Positions 8,951 through 17,699 of a stretch of DNA of 64,000 nucleotides are shown piece after piece. The translations under genes were made by a program, and so were the position numbers. Within the stretch, counting starts at the first letter, position 1. Each line of letters starts with the position of its first letter. The stretch covers positions 10,152,377 through 10,216,376 of the forward strand of contig CP016211.1 of the NCBI GenBank assembly GCA_001931535.1, given 5' to 3'. This stretch comes from Minicystis rosea. Lineage in GTDB: Bacteria > Myxococcota_A > Polyangia > Polyangiales > Polyangiaceae. The notes beneath the pieces were generated by a model. The model was not told the origin of the DNA. It saw only the letters and a program-made list of their open reading frames with translations, and did no database searches.

Positions 8951-10540
8951 TCACCCGATCTCGACCTTCGTCCACATGTCGCGGCGCATGCGCTCTTTTT
9001 GGCGATCGGTCTTGGTCACGAGCCGCGCCGCGCCCCAAGCGGCGAGGAGCTGGCCCTCCTGACCGAGCGCCGGGAGCACGCTCCGGCCGACGAGCAGCGT
9101 GCGGTCGATGGGGCCGCGAATGGGCTCGCCCGCGAGGCCGAGGTAGCCCGGAGGGTCGACCTCGAGCTGGCGGAGCATGGGCTCGGGCGTGCTCGAGGCG
9201 CCGCGGAGCGCGGCCCGCTCCACGAGCTTTCGCTGGCCGCCTTCGTAGACCCAGACGGGGAGGCCGTCGTGCACCGAGTCCACCACCACGAGGTGCCGCG
9301 AGAGGAACGGGAGCTCGGCGCACACCGTGGCGAGCACGGATTGCCGCGCTTCATGGAGCGCGATGGGGCCGCGATCGGGCAGCAGCATCTCGGCCACGAG
9401 CAGCTCTTCGTCGGAGCCTTCGGCCGTGCGGCCGACGCGCTGGAGATGCACCACGGGGCGCGGCGAAGGCGGCACGCTGCGGCGCGAGGTGGGCTCGCCG
9501 GAGGGGCGCGGGCGAGCGGGCGATCGATCGCCCGAGAGCAGGAACGCTTCGGGCCCGAGCGGCCCCGGCAGGCCCGCGCGCTTGACGATCAGCGAGACCA
9601 CGAAGCGACCCACCGACGAGGTGATGCGCGGCCACTCGCGCTGCGCGCGCTTGTGAATGCCTTCGCCGCCGGAGAGGACCGCGAGCGACTCGCCGTCGGC
9701 GTCGGTGAGCACGAAGCTCGCGCCGGTGGGCGTGACGTCGCCGTCGACCATGACGCCCGCGGAGACGCCGCGACGGAGGTGCAGCGACGCGGCGCGATCG
9801 CCGAAGAGGACGCGCCCGCCGTGCGCCTCGATGCGATCGACGAGGAACTCTTCGAGCTCCTCCTCGCCGCGGGCGAGGGTGTACACGCCGCGCGTCCACG
9901 CGCCGTGGAGCCGCGCCACCGCGAACGGCGGCGGCAGCGCGGAGACGTCGGTCGCGAAGAGCACCGACGCGGTCACGATCTGCCGGAAGGCGTGCGCGCG
10001 GGGGAACTCGGAGAGCAGATCGGCGTCGGGCTCGGCCCGCGCATGCGGCAAGAGCGCGGCGAAGCGGTTGGTCTCGCGGCGCTCCCAGAACGTGCCCGGC
10101 GGCCACACGGCGTCGCGCTCGAAGGCCTCGTCGGCGGCGCCGTTGACGCGCGCGAGCTCGCCGTAGAGCTCGTCCGTGAGCCGACGCAGCTCGGGGTACT
10201 CGCGATCGATCTCGCGGCCGAAGAGGGCCACGTCGGGCGGCACGTCGAGGCGGCGGCGCGGCGAGAGGATCTGCATCATCGGCGAGGCCGGCTGGATGCG
10301 CCGCTTCCACGTCTGCGACTGAGCGAGCTCGACCACGACCTTGTTCCACGTGGGCGAGGTGGCCGCGAGCATGGTGAACGCGCGCCGCTGGAGCACGCGC
10401 GCGCCGAGCCGATAGGTGGGCGCGCGCTCGCCCTGACCGAGCACGAGCACCGTGAAATCCCGCCGCGAGAGGAGCGCCGCCGCCGTGAGCGCGCCGATCG
10501 AGCGGCCGAGGACGATGACGTCGAAGTGCTTCGTCGTCAC
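8951..10540 (-). CDS. FAD-dependent oxidoreductase, phytoene-desaturase-like
   Basis: 529 residues from a GTG that overlaps the purN stop by four bases (GTGA), with GGAGG about seven bases upstream. The N-terminus FDVIVLGRSIGALTAAALL is a dinucleotide-binding Rossmann fold of the FAD-dependent amine-oxidase/phytoene-desaturase superfamily, with the usual GxGxxG seen as GRSIGA. A matching C-terminal FAD-contact segment is GPIDRTLLVGRSVLPALGQEGQLLAAWGAARLV. The middle has no clear substrate signature. The overlap makes translational coupling with purN likely, which is an unusual partner. Substrate unknown. Confidence 0.78.
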   Translation of the reverse strand: MTTKHFDVIVLGRSIGALTAAALLSRRDFTVLVLGQGERAPTYRLGARVLQRRAFTMLAATSPTWNKVVVELAQSQTWKRRIQPASPMMQILSPRRRLDVPPDVALFGREIDREYPELRRLTDELYGELARVNGAADEAFERDAVWPPGTFWERRETNRFAALLPHARAEPDADLLSEFPRAHAFRQIVTASVLFATDVSALPPPFAVARLHGAWTRGVYTLARGEEELEEFLVDRIEAHGGRVLFGDRAASLHLRRGVSAGVMVDGDVTPTGASFVLTDADGESLAVLSGGEGIHKRAQREWPRITSSVGRFVVSLIVKRAGLPGPLGPEAFLLSGDRSPARPRPSGEPTSRRSVPPSPRPVVHLQRVGRTAEGSDEELLVAEMLLPDRGPIALHEARQSVLATVCAELPFLSRHLVVVDSVHDGLPVWVYEGGQRKLVERAALRGASSTPEPMLRQLEVDPPGYLGLAGEPIRGPIDRTLLVGRSVLPALGQEGQLLAAWGAARLVTKTDRQKERMRRDMWTKVEIG

Positions 10541-11241
10541 CGGCGATCCTCCACCACCTCCGCGAGCCCGAAGAACGTGCGCTCGCCCCGCACGTGCACC
10601 GTCGCGCGCCCGCCGGGCTGCGCGGGCGGGATCACCTCGACCTTGCCGTGCGCGATCCACGCGAGCGCGCGAACGAGCAGCTCGTGCTCGCGAGGGAGGA
10701 TGCGCGCCGAGAGCGTCTCGCGATCGTCGCCTTCGAAGATGGGCACCACCGTCTGCGCGATCACCGGGCCCGTGTCGGTGCCCGCGTCGACGAAGTGCAC
10801 CGTGCAGCCGGTGACCCGCGCGCCGTACGCGAGCGCCTGCGCCTGCGCATCGACGCCGGGGAACGCGGGCAGGAGCGCGGGATGAATGTTGACCACGCGG
10901 TTCGGGAACGCGTCCAGGAGCGTCGGCGTGAGGAGGCGCATGAAGCCCGCGAGGACCACGAGATCGACGGAGGCCTCGCGCAGCGCGGCCACGAGGGCGG
11001 CGTCGAACGCGGCGCGATCGGGATACGCGCCGTGCGGGATGACCCGCGTGGGGACGCCCGCATCCTTGGCGCGCTCGAGGCCCTTGGCGTCGGCTTTGTT
11101 GGAGATCACGAGCGCCACCCGGGCCGGAAGGAGGCCCGCTTCGATCCCCGAGAGGACGGCGCCGAGGTTGGATCCACGGCCGGAAATGAGGACGCCGAGA
11201 TTCACGAGCGTTCTGGTAGCCGGGCTCGGGCCCGGCGTCAC
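10537..11241 (-). CDS. purN: Phosphoribosylglycinamide formyltransferase PurN
   Basis: Transfers a formyl group from 10-formyl-tetrahydrofolate to GAR in purine synthesis. It carries GVLISGRGSN for phosphate binding, the catalytic NIHPALLPAFPG block (Asn and His) and DAGTDTGPVIAQ (Asp). I chose the GTG at 11241 because AGGAGG lies eight bases upstream, giving 234 residues. The GTG at 11205 directly before NLGVLISG is the alternative and fits the usual PurN length better. The stop overlaps the start of the FAD oxidoreductase. purM lies separately at 15.1 kb. Confidence 0.94.
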   Translation of the reverse strand: MTPGPSPATRTLVNLGVLISGRGSNLGAVLSGIEAGLLPARVALVISNKADAKGLERAKDAGVPTRVIPHGAYPDRAAFDAALVAALREASVDLVVLAGFMRLLTPTLLDAFPNRVVNIHPALLPAFPGVDAQAQALAYGARVTGCTVHFVDAGTDTGPVIAQTVVPIFEGDDRETLSARILPREHELLVRALAWIAHGKVEVIPPAQPGGRATVHVRGERTFFGLAEVVEDRR

Positions 11242-11404
11242 GCCCCGCGCCTCCTCCCGTCCGCTCGACCGCAGCGCGAACGGATCCGGCGACGCTCGAC
11301 CTCGCTCTCCACGCGATCGAGCGACGCTCGATGGGCGATGGCCGATGACCGGCCGCGTGCGGCTGCCACGCGGCGCGATCACCACGGCGCGAACATCGGC
11401 ACGC

Positions 11405-12649
11405 CTAGGTCTCGGGGAAGGCCCGCGCGAACGCGACGTCGACGTTGACGAGCTCGTAGCTCTTCTCTTCCCAGTCCTGGCCGACGATCCGGCCTTCGGC
11501 CTCGTAGCACTTGCTCAGCGAGATCAGCGGCCTGTCGTTGAGCACGGCGCTCTCGCGGCCACGGATGCCGATGACCGTCGTCTGTGCCGAGGCGGAGACT
11601 ACGGCGACGCGTCCTTCGCGCGCCGCCAAGATGTCCGTCGCCTGCCCCACGAGCGGGTGCGTGGCGAGGAGCTCGGGCGCAGCGCCGGAGACGTCGTAGA
11701 TCTTCAGCTCGTCGCCGTGGCCCACCGCGAGCAGGCCGCCGGCCACGCCGCCCACGGCGATCGGCGTGAGGCCGATGTCGATGGGCAGGAGCAGGCGGTG
11801 CGCGCCGGAAGGCAACGCGATCTCGTACACGCCCTCGCCCTCCGGCCCGGCGCCGGGCAGGTAGGCGGCGACGCCGTCGAGGTGAATGCCGGGGTCGAAG
11901 CGCGAGGGCCGGAGATCGCTGGTGTGCAGCGCGCCGGCGTCGTCGAAGAAGACGAGGCGGAGCCCGATCTTCGGATCGAGCACCTTGGCGATGATCCGCC
12001 CCGTCAGCGAGATGCGACCGCGCATGATCTGGAGCCCCGCGAGCGCCGCCAAGGTCGCCGCATCCAGCTTGCGGCGCGGAGGGAGCGCGCTCTTGGCGAT
12101 GGCCATCGTGGCGAGCAATCCCGAGCTCCGCAGCTCTGCCTCGCGGGCCTTGCGCGCGGCCACCTTCTCGGCGCCGTCGCGCGCGATCTCGCGAGCCTCC
12201 TCGAACGCGGCGTCGACCTCACCCGCGACCTGGGTCGGTCCGCGGAACGGTGACTCGGGCTCCGCGCGCCGAGCGATGCTCCACGCATCCCACGGGTGCG
12301 CGCCGAACGGCTCGCGACAGCCGCGGAAGATCACCTGCTCGAGCGGTGCCCGGCCGTGCAACGCGCGCAGCATCGCCTCCACGGCGTCGAAGAAGGCATC
12401 GGGACGCGCGCGACCGCGACGCTCGCCCAAGCGGATCTGCGCAGATCGATCGGCCCAGAGCCACGGCGCCGCGGCGGCCTCGGCGGGGCCGCGCGCGAGC
12501 TTCTTCTCGAAGGCCTCCGCAATCGCCACCTTGTCCTCGGCGCTGAGCGCCTCTGCGAAACGAATCTCGTAGAGATGACCGCCGTTCGCGCCCTCGATCC
12601 AATCTCCCGGGCGCCGGCCATAGAAGCGAAACGGATACGTGTCGGCCAT
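11405..12649 (-). CDS. Unrecognised 414-residue protein
   Basis: A genuine gene: the ATG at 12649 has AAGGAG nine bases upstream, and coding composition holds throughout. I do not recognise the family. The first 190 residues are mixed alpha/beta and end in a charged helical stretch (AFEEAREIARDGAEKVAARKAREAE). From about residue 240 on, alternating short hydrophobic strands (LRLVFFDDAG, GVYEIALPSG, LLAVGHGDELKIYDV, ILAAREGRVAVVSASA) look like a partial beta-propeller. No signal peptide or membrane segment, so probably cytoplasmic. It is divergent from the kinase gene at 12813, sharing a 163-bp control region. Confidence 0.7.
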   Translation of the reverse strand: MADTYPFRFYGRRPGDWIEGANGGHLYEIRFAEALSAEDKVAIAEAFEKKLARGPAEAAAAPWLWADRSAQIRLGERRGRARPDAFFDAVEAMLRALHGRAPLEQVIFRGCREPFGAHPWDAWSIARRAEPESPFRGPTQVAGEVDAAFEEAREIARDGAEKVAARKAREAELRSSGLLATMAIAKSALPPRRKLDAATLAALAGLQIMRGRISLTGRIIAKVLDPKIGLRLVFFDDAGALHTSDLRPSRFDPGIHLDGVAAYLPGAGPEGEGVYEIALPSGAHRLLLPIDIGLTPIAVGGVAGGLLAVGHGDELKIYDVSGAAPELLATHPLVGQATDILAAREGRVAVVSASAQTTVIGIRGRESAVLNDRPLISLSKCYEAEGRIVGQDWEEKSYELVNVDVAFARAFPET

Positions 12650-12812
12650 GGATCTCCTTAGGCGCGAGGATGCCAAAGAGCCCACGCGAATCCCATTCCG
12701 GTCCATCGAAACGTCGGCGCGCTCGCGATCGAATGCGATCGAAATGGTGGATCCGCGCCCGATCGCCTCGTATCGCTCGCGAACGCTTTCGGCATTTTGT
12801 TACTCTCGGCCC

Positions 12813-13994
12813 GTGGGCTCTGCCCCTTTGCTCGAAGCCGGCGCCGTGTTCGCGGAGGACTACCGCGTGGTGCGGCTGCTCTCCGAAGGCGCGCAGGGCG
12901 CGGTGTACGCGGTCGAGCAGCTCTCGACCAAGCGCCCCCGGGCCTTGAAGCTGATGCTGCCCGAGCTGGTCGAGCGCGCGGAGATGCGGCGGCGCTTCGA
13001 CATCGAGGCGCGGGTGGGCGCGCGCATCGAGAGCGATCACATCGTCGAGGTCATCGCCTCGGGCATCGATGCGACCACGGGCGCGCCGTGGATCGCGATG
13101 GAGCTCCTCGACGGCGTGGAGCTCGGCGAGCACGTCACGGAGAAGGGGCCCATCGCGCGAACGGATGTGCGCGAGATCCTCGGCCAGCTCTGCCACGCGC
13201 TCGGCGCGGCGCACCGCGCGGCCATCGTGCACCGCGATCTGAAGCCCGAGAACGTGATCCTCGCCCGCCCGCGCCAGCGCGGGGCGAAGTACATGGTGAA
13301 GGTCATCGACTTCGGCGTGGCCCGCATGGTGGCCGAGGCCGCGCAGACGGCCAACGCCACGCAGTCGATCCTGGGCACGCCGCTGTGGATGGCGCCCGAG
13401 CAGGTGACCCCGGGCGCGCCGATCAGGCCAGCCGCCGACGTCTGGTCGCTGGGCCTCATCGCGTACTACCTGCTGACCGGCCGCGCGTACTGGCTCACGG
13501 CCTACGATCCCGAAGCCTCGGTGTGGCGCATCCTCAACGAGGTCTGCGTGACCGCGATGCCGAGCGCGTCCGCGCGCGCCCAGGAGCAAGGCGCCGAGGA
13601 GCTCTTGCCCGAGGGCTTCGATGCGTGGTTCTCGCGCTGCGTGGATCGCGATCAGGACAAGCGCTTCGCCGACGCGACCATCGCCTTCGAAGCGCTGGAA
13701 AAGCTGCTGCCGGCGCCGCCGCCGCGGACGTCGTCGCCGTCGTTTCGCGGGAGCGATCCGGGCATGCGCTCCTCCGATGCCGGCGTGCGCATCGTCGAGG
13801 CAGGCGCTGCTCCTCCCGCGCCGGCGAATGCTCCCCGCCCTTTGGCAGCGTCTCCAGCGACCGCGGCGGCGATCGCGCCACGACCACCGGTAGCATCCGT
13901 CGCAACGCCGCAGCGCCCCCGATTCGCATGGGCCGTGATGGGCATCGCAGCGCTCGGTACGCTGGCCGCTCTACTGTGGCGGCTGTTGCACTGA
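12813..13994 (+). CDS. Tail-anchored Ser/Thr protein kinase
   Basis: 393 residues from GTG 12813; an upstream ATG in frame would add a non-homologous extension overlapping the divergent gene. The glycine loop reads SEGAQGAVYAVE, with Ser where the first Gly usually stands. Catalytic Lys is about 46, HRDLKPEN at 140-147, DFG at 166-168, followed by the APEQ segment. After a Pro/Ala/Ser linker the protein ends in a hydrophobic helix (WAVMGIAALGTLAALLW) with only RLLH after it, so it should be tail-anchored with no extracytoplasmic sensor. The short C-terminus contrasts with the long stalks of the kinases at 1.9-5 kb. Confidence 0.9.
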   Translation: MGSAPLLEAGAVFAEDYRVVRLLSEGAQGAVYAVEQLSTKRPRALKLMLPELVERAEMRRRFDIEARVGARIESDHIVEVIASGIDATTGAPWIAMELLDGVELGEHVTEKGPIARTDVREILGQLCHALGAAHRAAIVHRDLKPENVILARPRQRGAKYMVKVIDFGVARMVAEAAQTANATQSILGTPLWMAPEQVTPGAPIRPAADVWSLGLIAYYLLTGRAYWLTAYDPEASVWRILNEVCVTAMPSASARAQEQGAEELLPEGFDAWFSRCVDRDQDKRFADATIAFEALEKLLPAPPPRTSSPSFRGSDPGMRSSDAGVRIVEAGAAPPAPANAPRPLAASPATAAAIAPRPPVASVATPQRPRFAWAVMGIAALGTLAALLWRLLH

Positions 13995-14057
13995 AGCTCT
14001 CCTCGCGCGCAGCCGTGAGCGACGCGGAATCGACGCGCCGCGCGGCGGCTCCGCCGA

Positions 14058-15008
14058 TCAACCTTCCGCCGGCGGCGGGCTCGTCGGCGCACGCGCGGCG
14101 AGGTCGAGCGGCTCGCGCGCGTCGATCCAAGCGGCGGGAATCGAGGCGCGTCCCGCGGACAGCGCCACCACGCCGCCGGCCATCGCGCAGGTGGTGTCGC
14201 GATCGCCGAGGCCGCTTACCGTCGCCCAGAGCGCGGCTTCGTAGTCGTCGAGGTGGCGCGCGGCGCACCAGAGCGCGAAGGGGACCGTGTCCCACGAGAG
14301 CACGCGGTAGCCGCTGCCGAGCGTGCCCGCGACGCTCTGCGGATCGTCGTCGAGCGGGATGGCGAGCGCCTTCGTCAACGCGATCTTGGTCGTGCCTTCG
14401 GGCGTGCGCTCGCATGCGGCGCGGAGCAGCGCTTCGCCCGAGCGCGGCTCGCGCCCCGTCCCCATGCGGAACGCCACGGCGGCCGCGATCGCCACGGCGA
14501 CGGCGCCCGCTTGGCCATCCGGATGCGCGTGGGTCACCTCGGCGGAGGCCGCGGCTTGGCGCGCGACTTCGTCGAGATCGTCGGCGAAATACGCGCCGAG
14601 CGGGGCGACGCGCATGGCGCCGCCGTTGCCCATCGAGCCGGTGCCGCCGAAGACCGCCTTGGCGGTGAACTGCCAGGGGATCTCGGTGAGGATGTTCTGC
14701 AAGATCTCGTGCGCCGCGCCGCCGTAGCCGCGATGCCGATCCGCGCCGTAGCGACGCGCGAACACGCGGGCGAGCGCGTCCTGATCGATGGCGCCGAAGC
14801 GATCGAGCACCTCGACGATGCCGAGCGCCATCACGGTGTCGTCGGTGTAGCGCCACGGCGCAGGCGGCAGCGCGCGCTGGGCGAGGAGCTCGGCGATCAC
14901 CTCGGGCTTCACGAAGAAGCGCTCGCCGAAGGCATCACCGACGGAGAGCCCTTCGAGCGAGAGGAGGGCGCGATCCATGCGCTCCGCGTGATCGGGAGGG
15001 AGGCTCAT
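14058..15008 (-). CDS. ADP-ribosylglycohydrolase family protein
   Basis: 316 residues of the DraG/ARH family, dinuclear Mg/Mn enzymes that remove ADP-ribose from proteins or small molecules. The N-terminal GDAFGERF block, the metal-binding YTDDTVMA motif at about 54-61, GGTGSMGNGGAMRVAP, and the second metal motif GLGDRDTTCAMAGGVVAL are all present. Length is normal. It starts 54 bp after the purM stop on the same strand, so it may be read with purM, but a purine link is only a guess. It is convergent with the kinase at 12813. No ADP-ribosyltransferase partner is visible nearby. Confidence 0.9.
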   Translation of the reverse strand: MSLPPDHAERMDRALLSLEGLSVGDAFGERFFVKPEVIAELLAQRALPPAPWRYTDDTVMALGIVEVLDRFGAIDQDALARVFARRYGADRHRGYGGAAHEILQNILTEIPWQFTAKAVFGGTGSMGNGGAMRVAPLGAYFADDLDEVARQAAASAEVTHAHPDGQAGAVAVAIAAAVAFRMGTGREPRSGEALLRAACERTPEGTTKIALTKALAIPLDDDPQSVAGTLGSGYRVLSWDTVPFALWCAARHLDDYEAALWATVSGLGDRDTTCAMAGGVVALSAGRASIPAAWIDAREPLDLAARAPTSPPPAEG

Positions 15009-15062
15009 GGCCGGAAGCCTATCGGATCGGCGCGAGCCTCGCCGTTCTTCGCGGGCTCGCGC

Positions 15063-16112
15063 TCAGCCTACGAAGCGCACCCGCTCCTCGTAGGCGACGT
15101 CGCCGACCTCGATCACTTCGCCCAGCACCCAAGCCTGCTCGCCCGCGGCGCGGAGGACCTCGACGGCCTGCGCGGCGCTCTCGCGCGCCATCACGGCGAC
15201 GAGGCCCACGCCGAGGTTGAAGGTGCGGCGCATCTCGTCCTCTTCCACAGGGCCGCCCTTGGCGATGACGTCGAAGATCGCGGGACGCACGTACGATCCC
15301 AGATCCACGCGCGCGCCGAGGCCCTCGGGCAGCACGCGCGGGAGGTTGCCGCCGATGCCGCCGCCGGTGATGTGCGAGAGGCCGTGCACCGCGGCGCCGC
15401 AGGCGTCGAGGAGCGCGCGCACGGCCTTGGCGTAGATGCGCGTGGGCACGAGCAGCGCTTCTCCGACGGTCTTGCCGAGGGCTGCGACGTGGTCCTTCAT
15501 GGCGAGCTTCATCTCGCCTTCGAGCACGCGGCGCGCGAGCGAGTAGCCGTTCGAGTGCAGCCCGCTCGAGGCCACGCCGACGAGCACGTCGCCCGCCTTG
15601 GCCTGCTTGCCGTCGAGCATCTTGGCGCGCGCGACGACGCCGACCGAGAAGCCCGCGAGATCGTACTCGCCGTCGGCGTACATGCCGGGGAGCTCCGCGG
15701 TCTCGCCGCCGATGAGGGCGCAGCCGGCCTGCTTGCAACCGTCGGCGATGCCGCGGACCACGGCCTCGCCGACGTCGACGTCGAGCTTGCCGGTGGCGAA
15801 GTAGTCGAGGAAGAACAGCGGCCGCGCGCCGACGGTGATGACGTCGTTCACGCACATGGCCACGAGATCGATGCCCACGGTGTCGTGCACGCCGGTGGCG
15901 AAGGCGACCTTGAGCTTGGTGCCGACGCCGTCGGTGCCGCTCACGAGGATGGGATCCTCGAGCCCGGAAGGTACGGCGCAGAGGCCGGCGAACCCGCCGA
16001 CATCGGCGACGACCTCGGGGATGCGCGTCGGCTTGGCGAGGCGGGCGATGCGATCGACGAGGGCATCACCGGCGTCGATGTCCACACCGGCCTGTCGGTA
16101 CGTGATGGCCAT
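15063..16112 (-). CDS. purM: Phosphoribosylformylglycinamidine cyclo-ligase PurM
   Basis: 349 residues, normal for PurM (AIR synthetase), which closes the imidazole ring in purine synthesis with ATP. Signature stretches YRQAGVDIDAGDALV, GTDGVGTKLKVA, GGETAELPGMY and HITGGGIGGNLPRVLP are intact. ATG start at 16112. Divergent from the kinase gene at 16209 over 96 bp. ADP-ribosylglycohydrolase follows 54 bp downstream. Confidence 0.97.
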   Translation of the reverse strand: MAITYRQAGVDIDAGDALVDRIARLAKPTRIPEVVADVGGFAGLCAVPSGLEDPILVSGTDGVGTKLKVAFATGVHDTVGIDLVAMCVNDVITVGARPLFFLDYFATGKLDVDVGEAVVRGIADGCKQAGCALIGGETAELPGMYADGEYDLAGFSVGVVARAKMLDGKQAKAGDVLVGVASSGLHSNGYSLARRVLEGEMKLAMKDHVAALGKTVGEALLVPTRIYAKAVRALLDACGAAVHGLSHITGGGIGGNLPRVLPEGLGARVDLGSYVRPAIFDVIAKGGPVEEDEMRRTFNLGVGLVAVMARESAAQAVEVLRAAGEQAWVLGEVIEVGDVAYEERVRFVG

Positions 16113-16208
16113 GCGCGCGGCATGTCATGGGGGCGCAGAAAAGGGAAGGCGGGCGAGCGCCGGAATCTTCCCGGACGCTGCGGCCCGCCGTACTCTGCGC
16201 CACCGGAC

Positions 16209-17135
16209 ATGGCGATCGCCATCCCGCCCAACCTGCCGCAGCAAGGCGACGTCGTCGCAGGGAAGTACCGGCTCGAAGAGGTGCTCGGCGTCGGCGGCGT
16301 GGGCATCGTCGTGGCCGCGCGGCACGCGGTGCTGGGCCAGCGCGTGGCCATCAAGTTCCTGCTCCACCCCGCGGCGCAGGCGCCCGAGGACGCCGAGCGG
16401 CTGCTGCGCGAGGCACGCGCCATCTCCATGATCAAGAGCGACCACGTGGCCCGCGTGCTCGACGTCGATCGCCTGCCGAGCGGCGCGCCCTTCATGGTGA
16501 TGGAGTACCTCGCCGGCACCGATCTCGGCCGCCTCCGCCGCGCCCGCGGCCGCCTGCCGCCGAGCGACGCCGTGGACGCGGTGCTGCAAGCCTGCGAGCC
16601 CCTCGCCGAGGCGCACGCGATGGGCATCGTGCACCGCGATCTGAAGCCTCAAAACCTCTTCGTGGTGGCGCGCCCCGATCGCTCGCTCTCGATCAAGGTG
16701 ATCGATTTCGGGATCGCCAAGATCGAGCGCGATCGCGGCGGCCGCCTGACCGCGATGGGCGTGGTCGCCGGCTCGCCGCAGTACATGGCGCCCGAGCAGA
16801 TGCAGAGCTTGAAGCTCGTCGATCACCGCGCCGACATCTGGTCGTTGGGCGTGATCCTCTACTACTTGATGTCCGGCCGCAGGCCCTACGAGGGCAGCTC
16901 GATCGGCGCCGTCTGGGCCGCGATGCTGACCACGCCGGCGCCGCCGCTGCGCTCGCTGTGCCCCGCGGTGCCGCCCGGTCTCGAAGCGGTGGTGATGCGC
17001 TGCCTCGAGCGCAATCCCGCGCAACGCGTGCAAGACCTCGTCGAGCTGTCGCGCGGGATCGCGCCGTTCGGGTCGGAGCGCGGGCGCAGGTCCGTGGATT
17101 GGGTGCTCCACGCGCTCGGCAACGCCAGCGCGTGA
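16209..17135 (+). CDS. Soluble Ser/Thr protein kinase
   Basis: 308 residues, essentially only a kinase domain. The glycine loop GVGGVGIVVAARH is near residues 27-39, Lys about 49, HRDLKPQN at 142-149, DFG at 166-168 and the APEQM segment after it. There is no transmembrane helix or extra domain; the C-terminus ends soon after helix I (RSVDWVLHALGNASA). ATG 16209 is right after a GC-rich divergent region shared with purM. A much longer in-frame extension, running antisense over purM, is an artefact of composition. Substrates unknown. Confidence 0.9.
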   Translation: MAIAIPPNLPQQGDVVAGKYRLEEVLGVGGVGIVVAARHAVLGQRVAIKFLLHPAAQAPEDAERLLREARAISMIKSDHVARVLDVDRLPSGAPFMVMEYLAGTDLGRLRRARGRLPPSDAVDAVLQACEPLAEAHAMGIVHRDLKPQNLFVVARPDRSLSIKVIDFGIAKIERDRGGRLTAMGVVAGSPQYMAPEQMQSLKLVDHRADIWSLGVILYYLMSGRRPYEGSSIGAVWAAMLTTPAPPLRSLCPAVPPGLEAVVMRCLERNPAQRVQDLVELSRGIAPFGSERGRRSVDWVLHALGNASA

Positions 17136-17323
17136 GCACCGTCTGACGGCGCTCGTCATCCCCGCTGCAAAACACGACGCGTGGTATCCGCGCTGACCAT
17201 CTCGTCGCGCGTTATCGCAGTCGACGCGCGCCCCGACGATGACCGAAGCGTGCTCTTCTGCGCTTCGATCGAGGGCCCGTGACAGATTGTTGGGTCGGGC
17301 GGGATCAGAGGAGGAACGAGATC

Positions 17324-17569
17324 ATGACGCGAGCTTTCTTCATCACGGCTTTCATCTTCGCCATCGCGGGCTGCGGCGGCTCGGGCGCGATCGGTGACAC
17401 CTGCGCCACCACCGGCGCGACCACGAACGAGTGCGGTGACGACGCGGTCTGCACGCCCGTGGGCACCGCGCTCGTGTGCGCGAAGATCTGCACGGCCCAA
17501 GAGGACTGTGCCGACGACGAGAACTGCAACGGCCTGACCGGCAACCTCAAGTCCTGCCAGCCGAAGTGA
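17324..17569 (+). CDS. Small Cys-rich lipoprotein
   Basis: 81 residues. AGGAGG lies upstream of the ATG at 17324. The signal peptide ends in a lipobox AIAGC17. The mature part has eight further Cys in a spacing like EGF-like or Dickkopf-like extracellular modules (TC, EC, VC, VC, IC, DC, NC, SC). Such mini-lipoproteins are frequent in myxobacteria. No function is known. A strong hairpin follows 28 bp after the stop. Confidence 0.78.
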   Translation: MTRAFFITAFIFAIAGCGGSGAIGDTCATTGATTNECGDDAVCTPVGTALVCAKICTAQEDCADDENCNGLTGNLKSCQPK

Positions 17570-17597
17570 TCGGCGCGCGACCGTGATGCGTGATGCT

Positions 17598-17630
17598 CGC
17601 CGCGACACCCGGGCCATCGGGTGCGCGGCG
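17598..17630. terminator. Hairpin between convergent genes
   Basis: Stem CGCCGCG/CGCGGCG plus CACCCG/CGGGTG with one bulged A and loop GGCCAT: 13 pairs, no T tract. It lies between the mini-lipoprotein (+) and livF (-), and can terminate both directions. Just after it an 18-bp sequence is directly repeated with a 27-bp period (17629 and 17656). Confidence 0.6.
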
Positions 17631-17699
17631 ATGCCGTGATGGAGCGAGCCATCAACGATGCCGTGATGGAGCGCGAGCGAGAGCAGCGACGGCGACGGA

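Noticed and set aside
14253..16208. 652-codon N-terminal extension of the kinase at 16209
   Set aside because: It runs antisense across the ADP-ribosylglycohydrolase gene and purM and has Arg/Ala/Gly/Glu-rich shadow composition.
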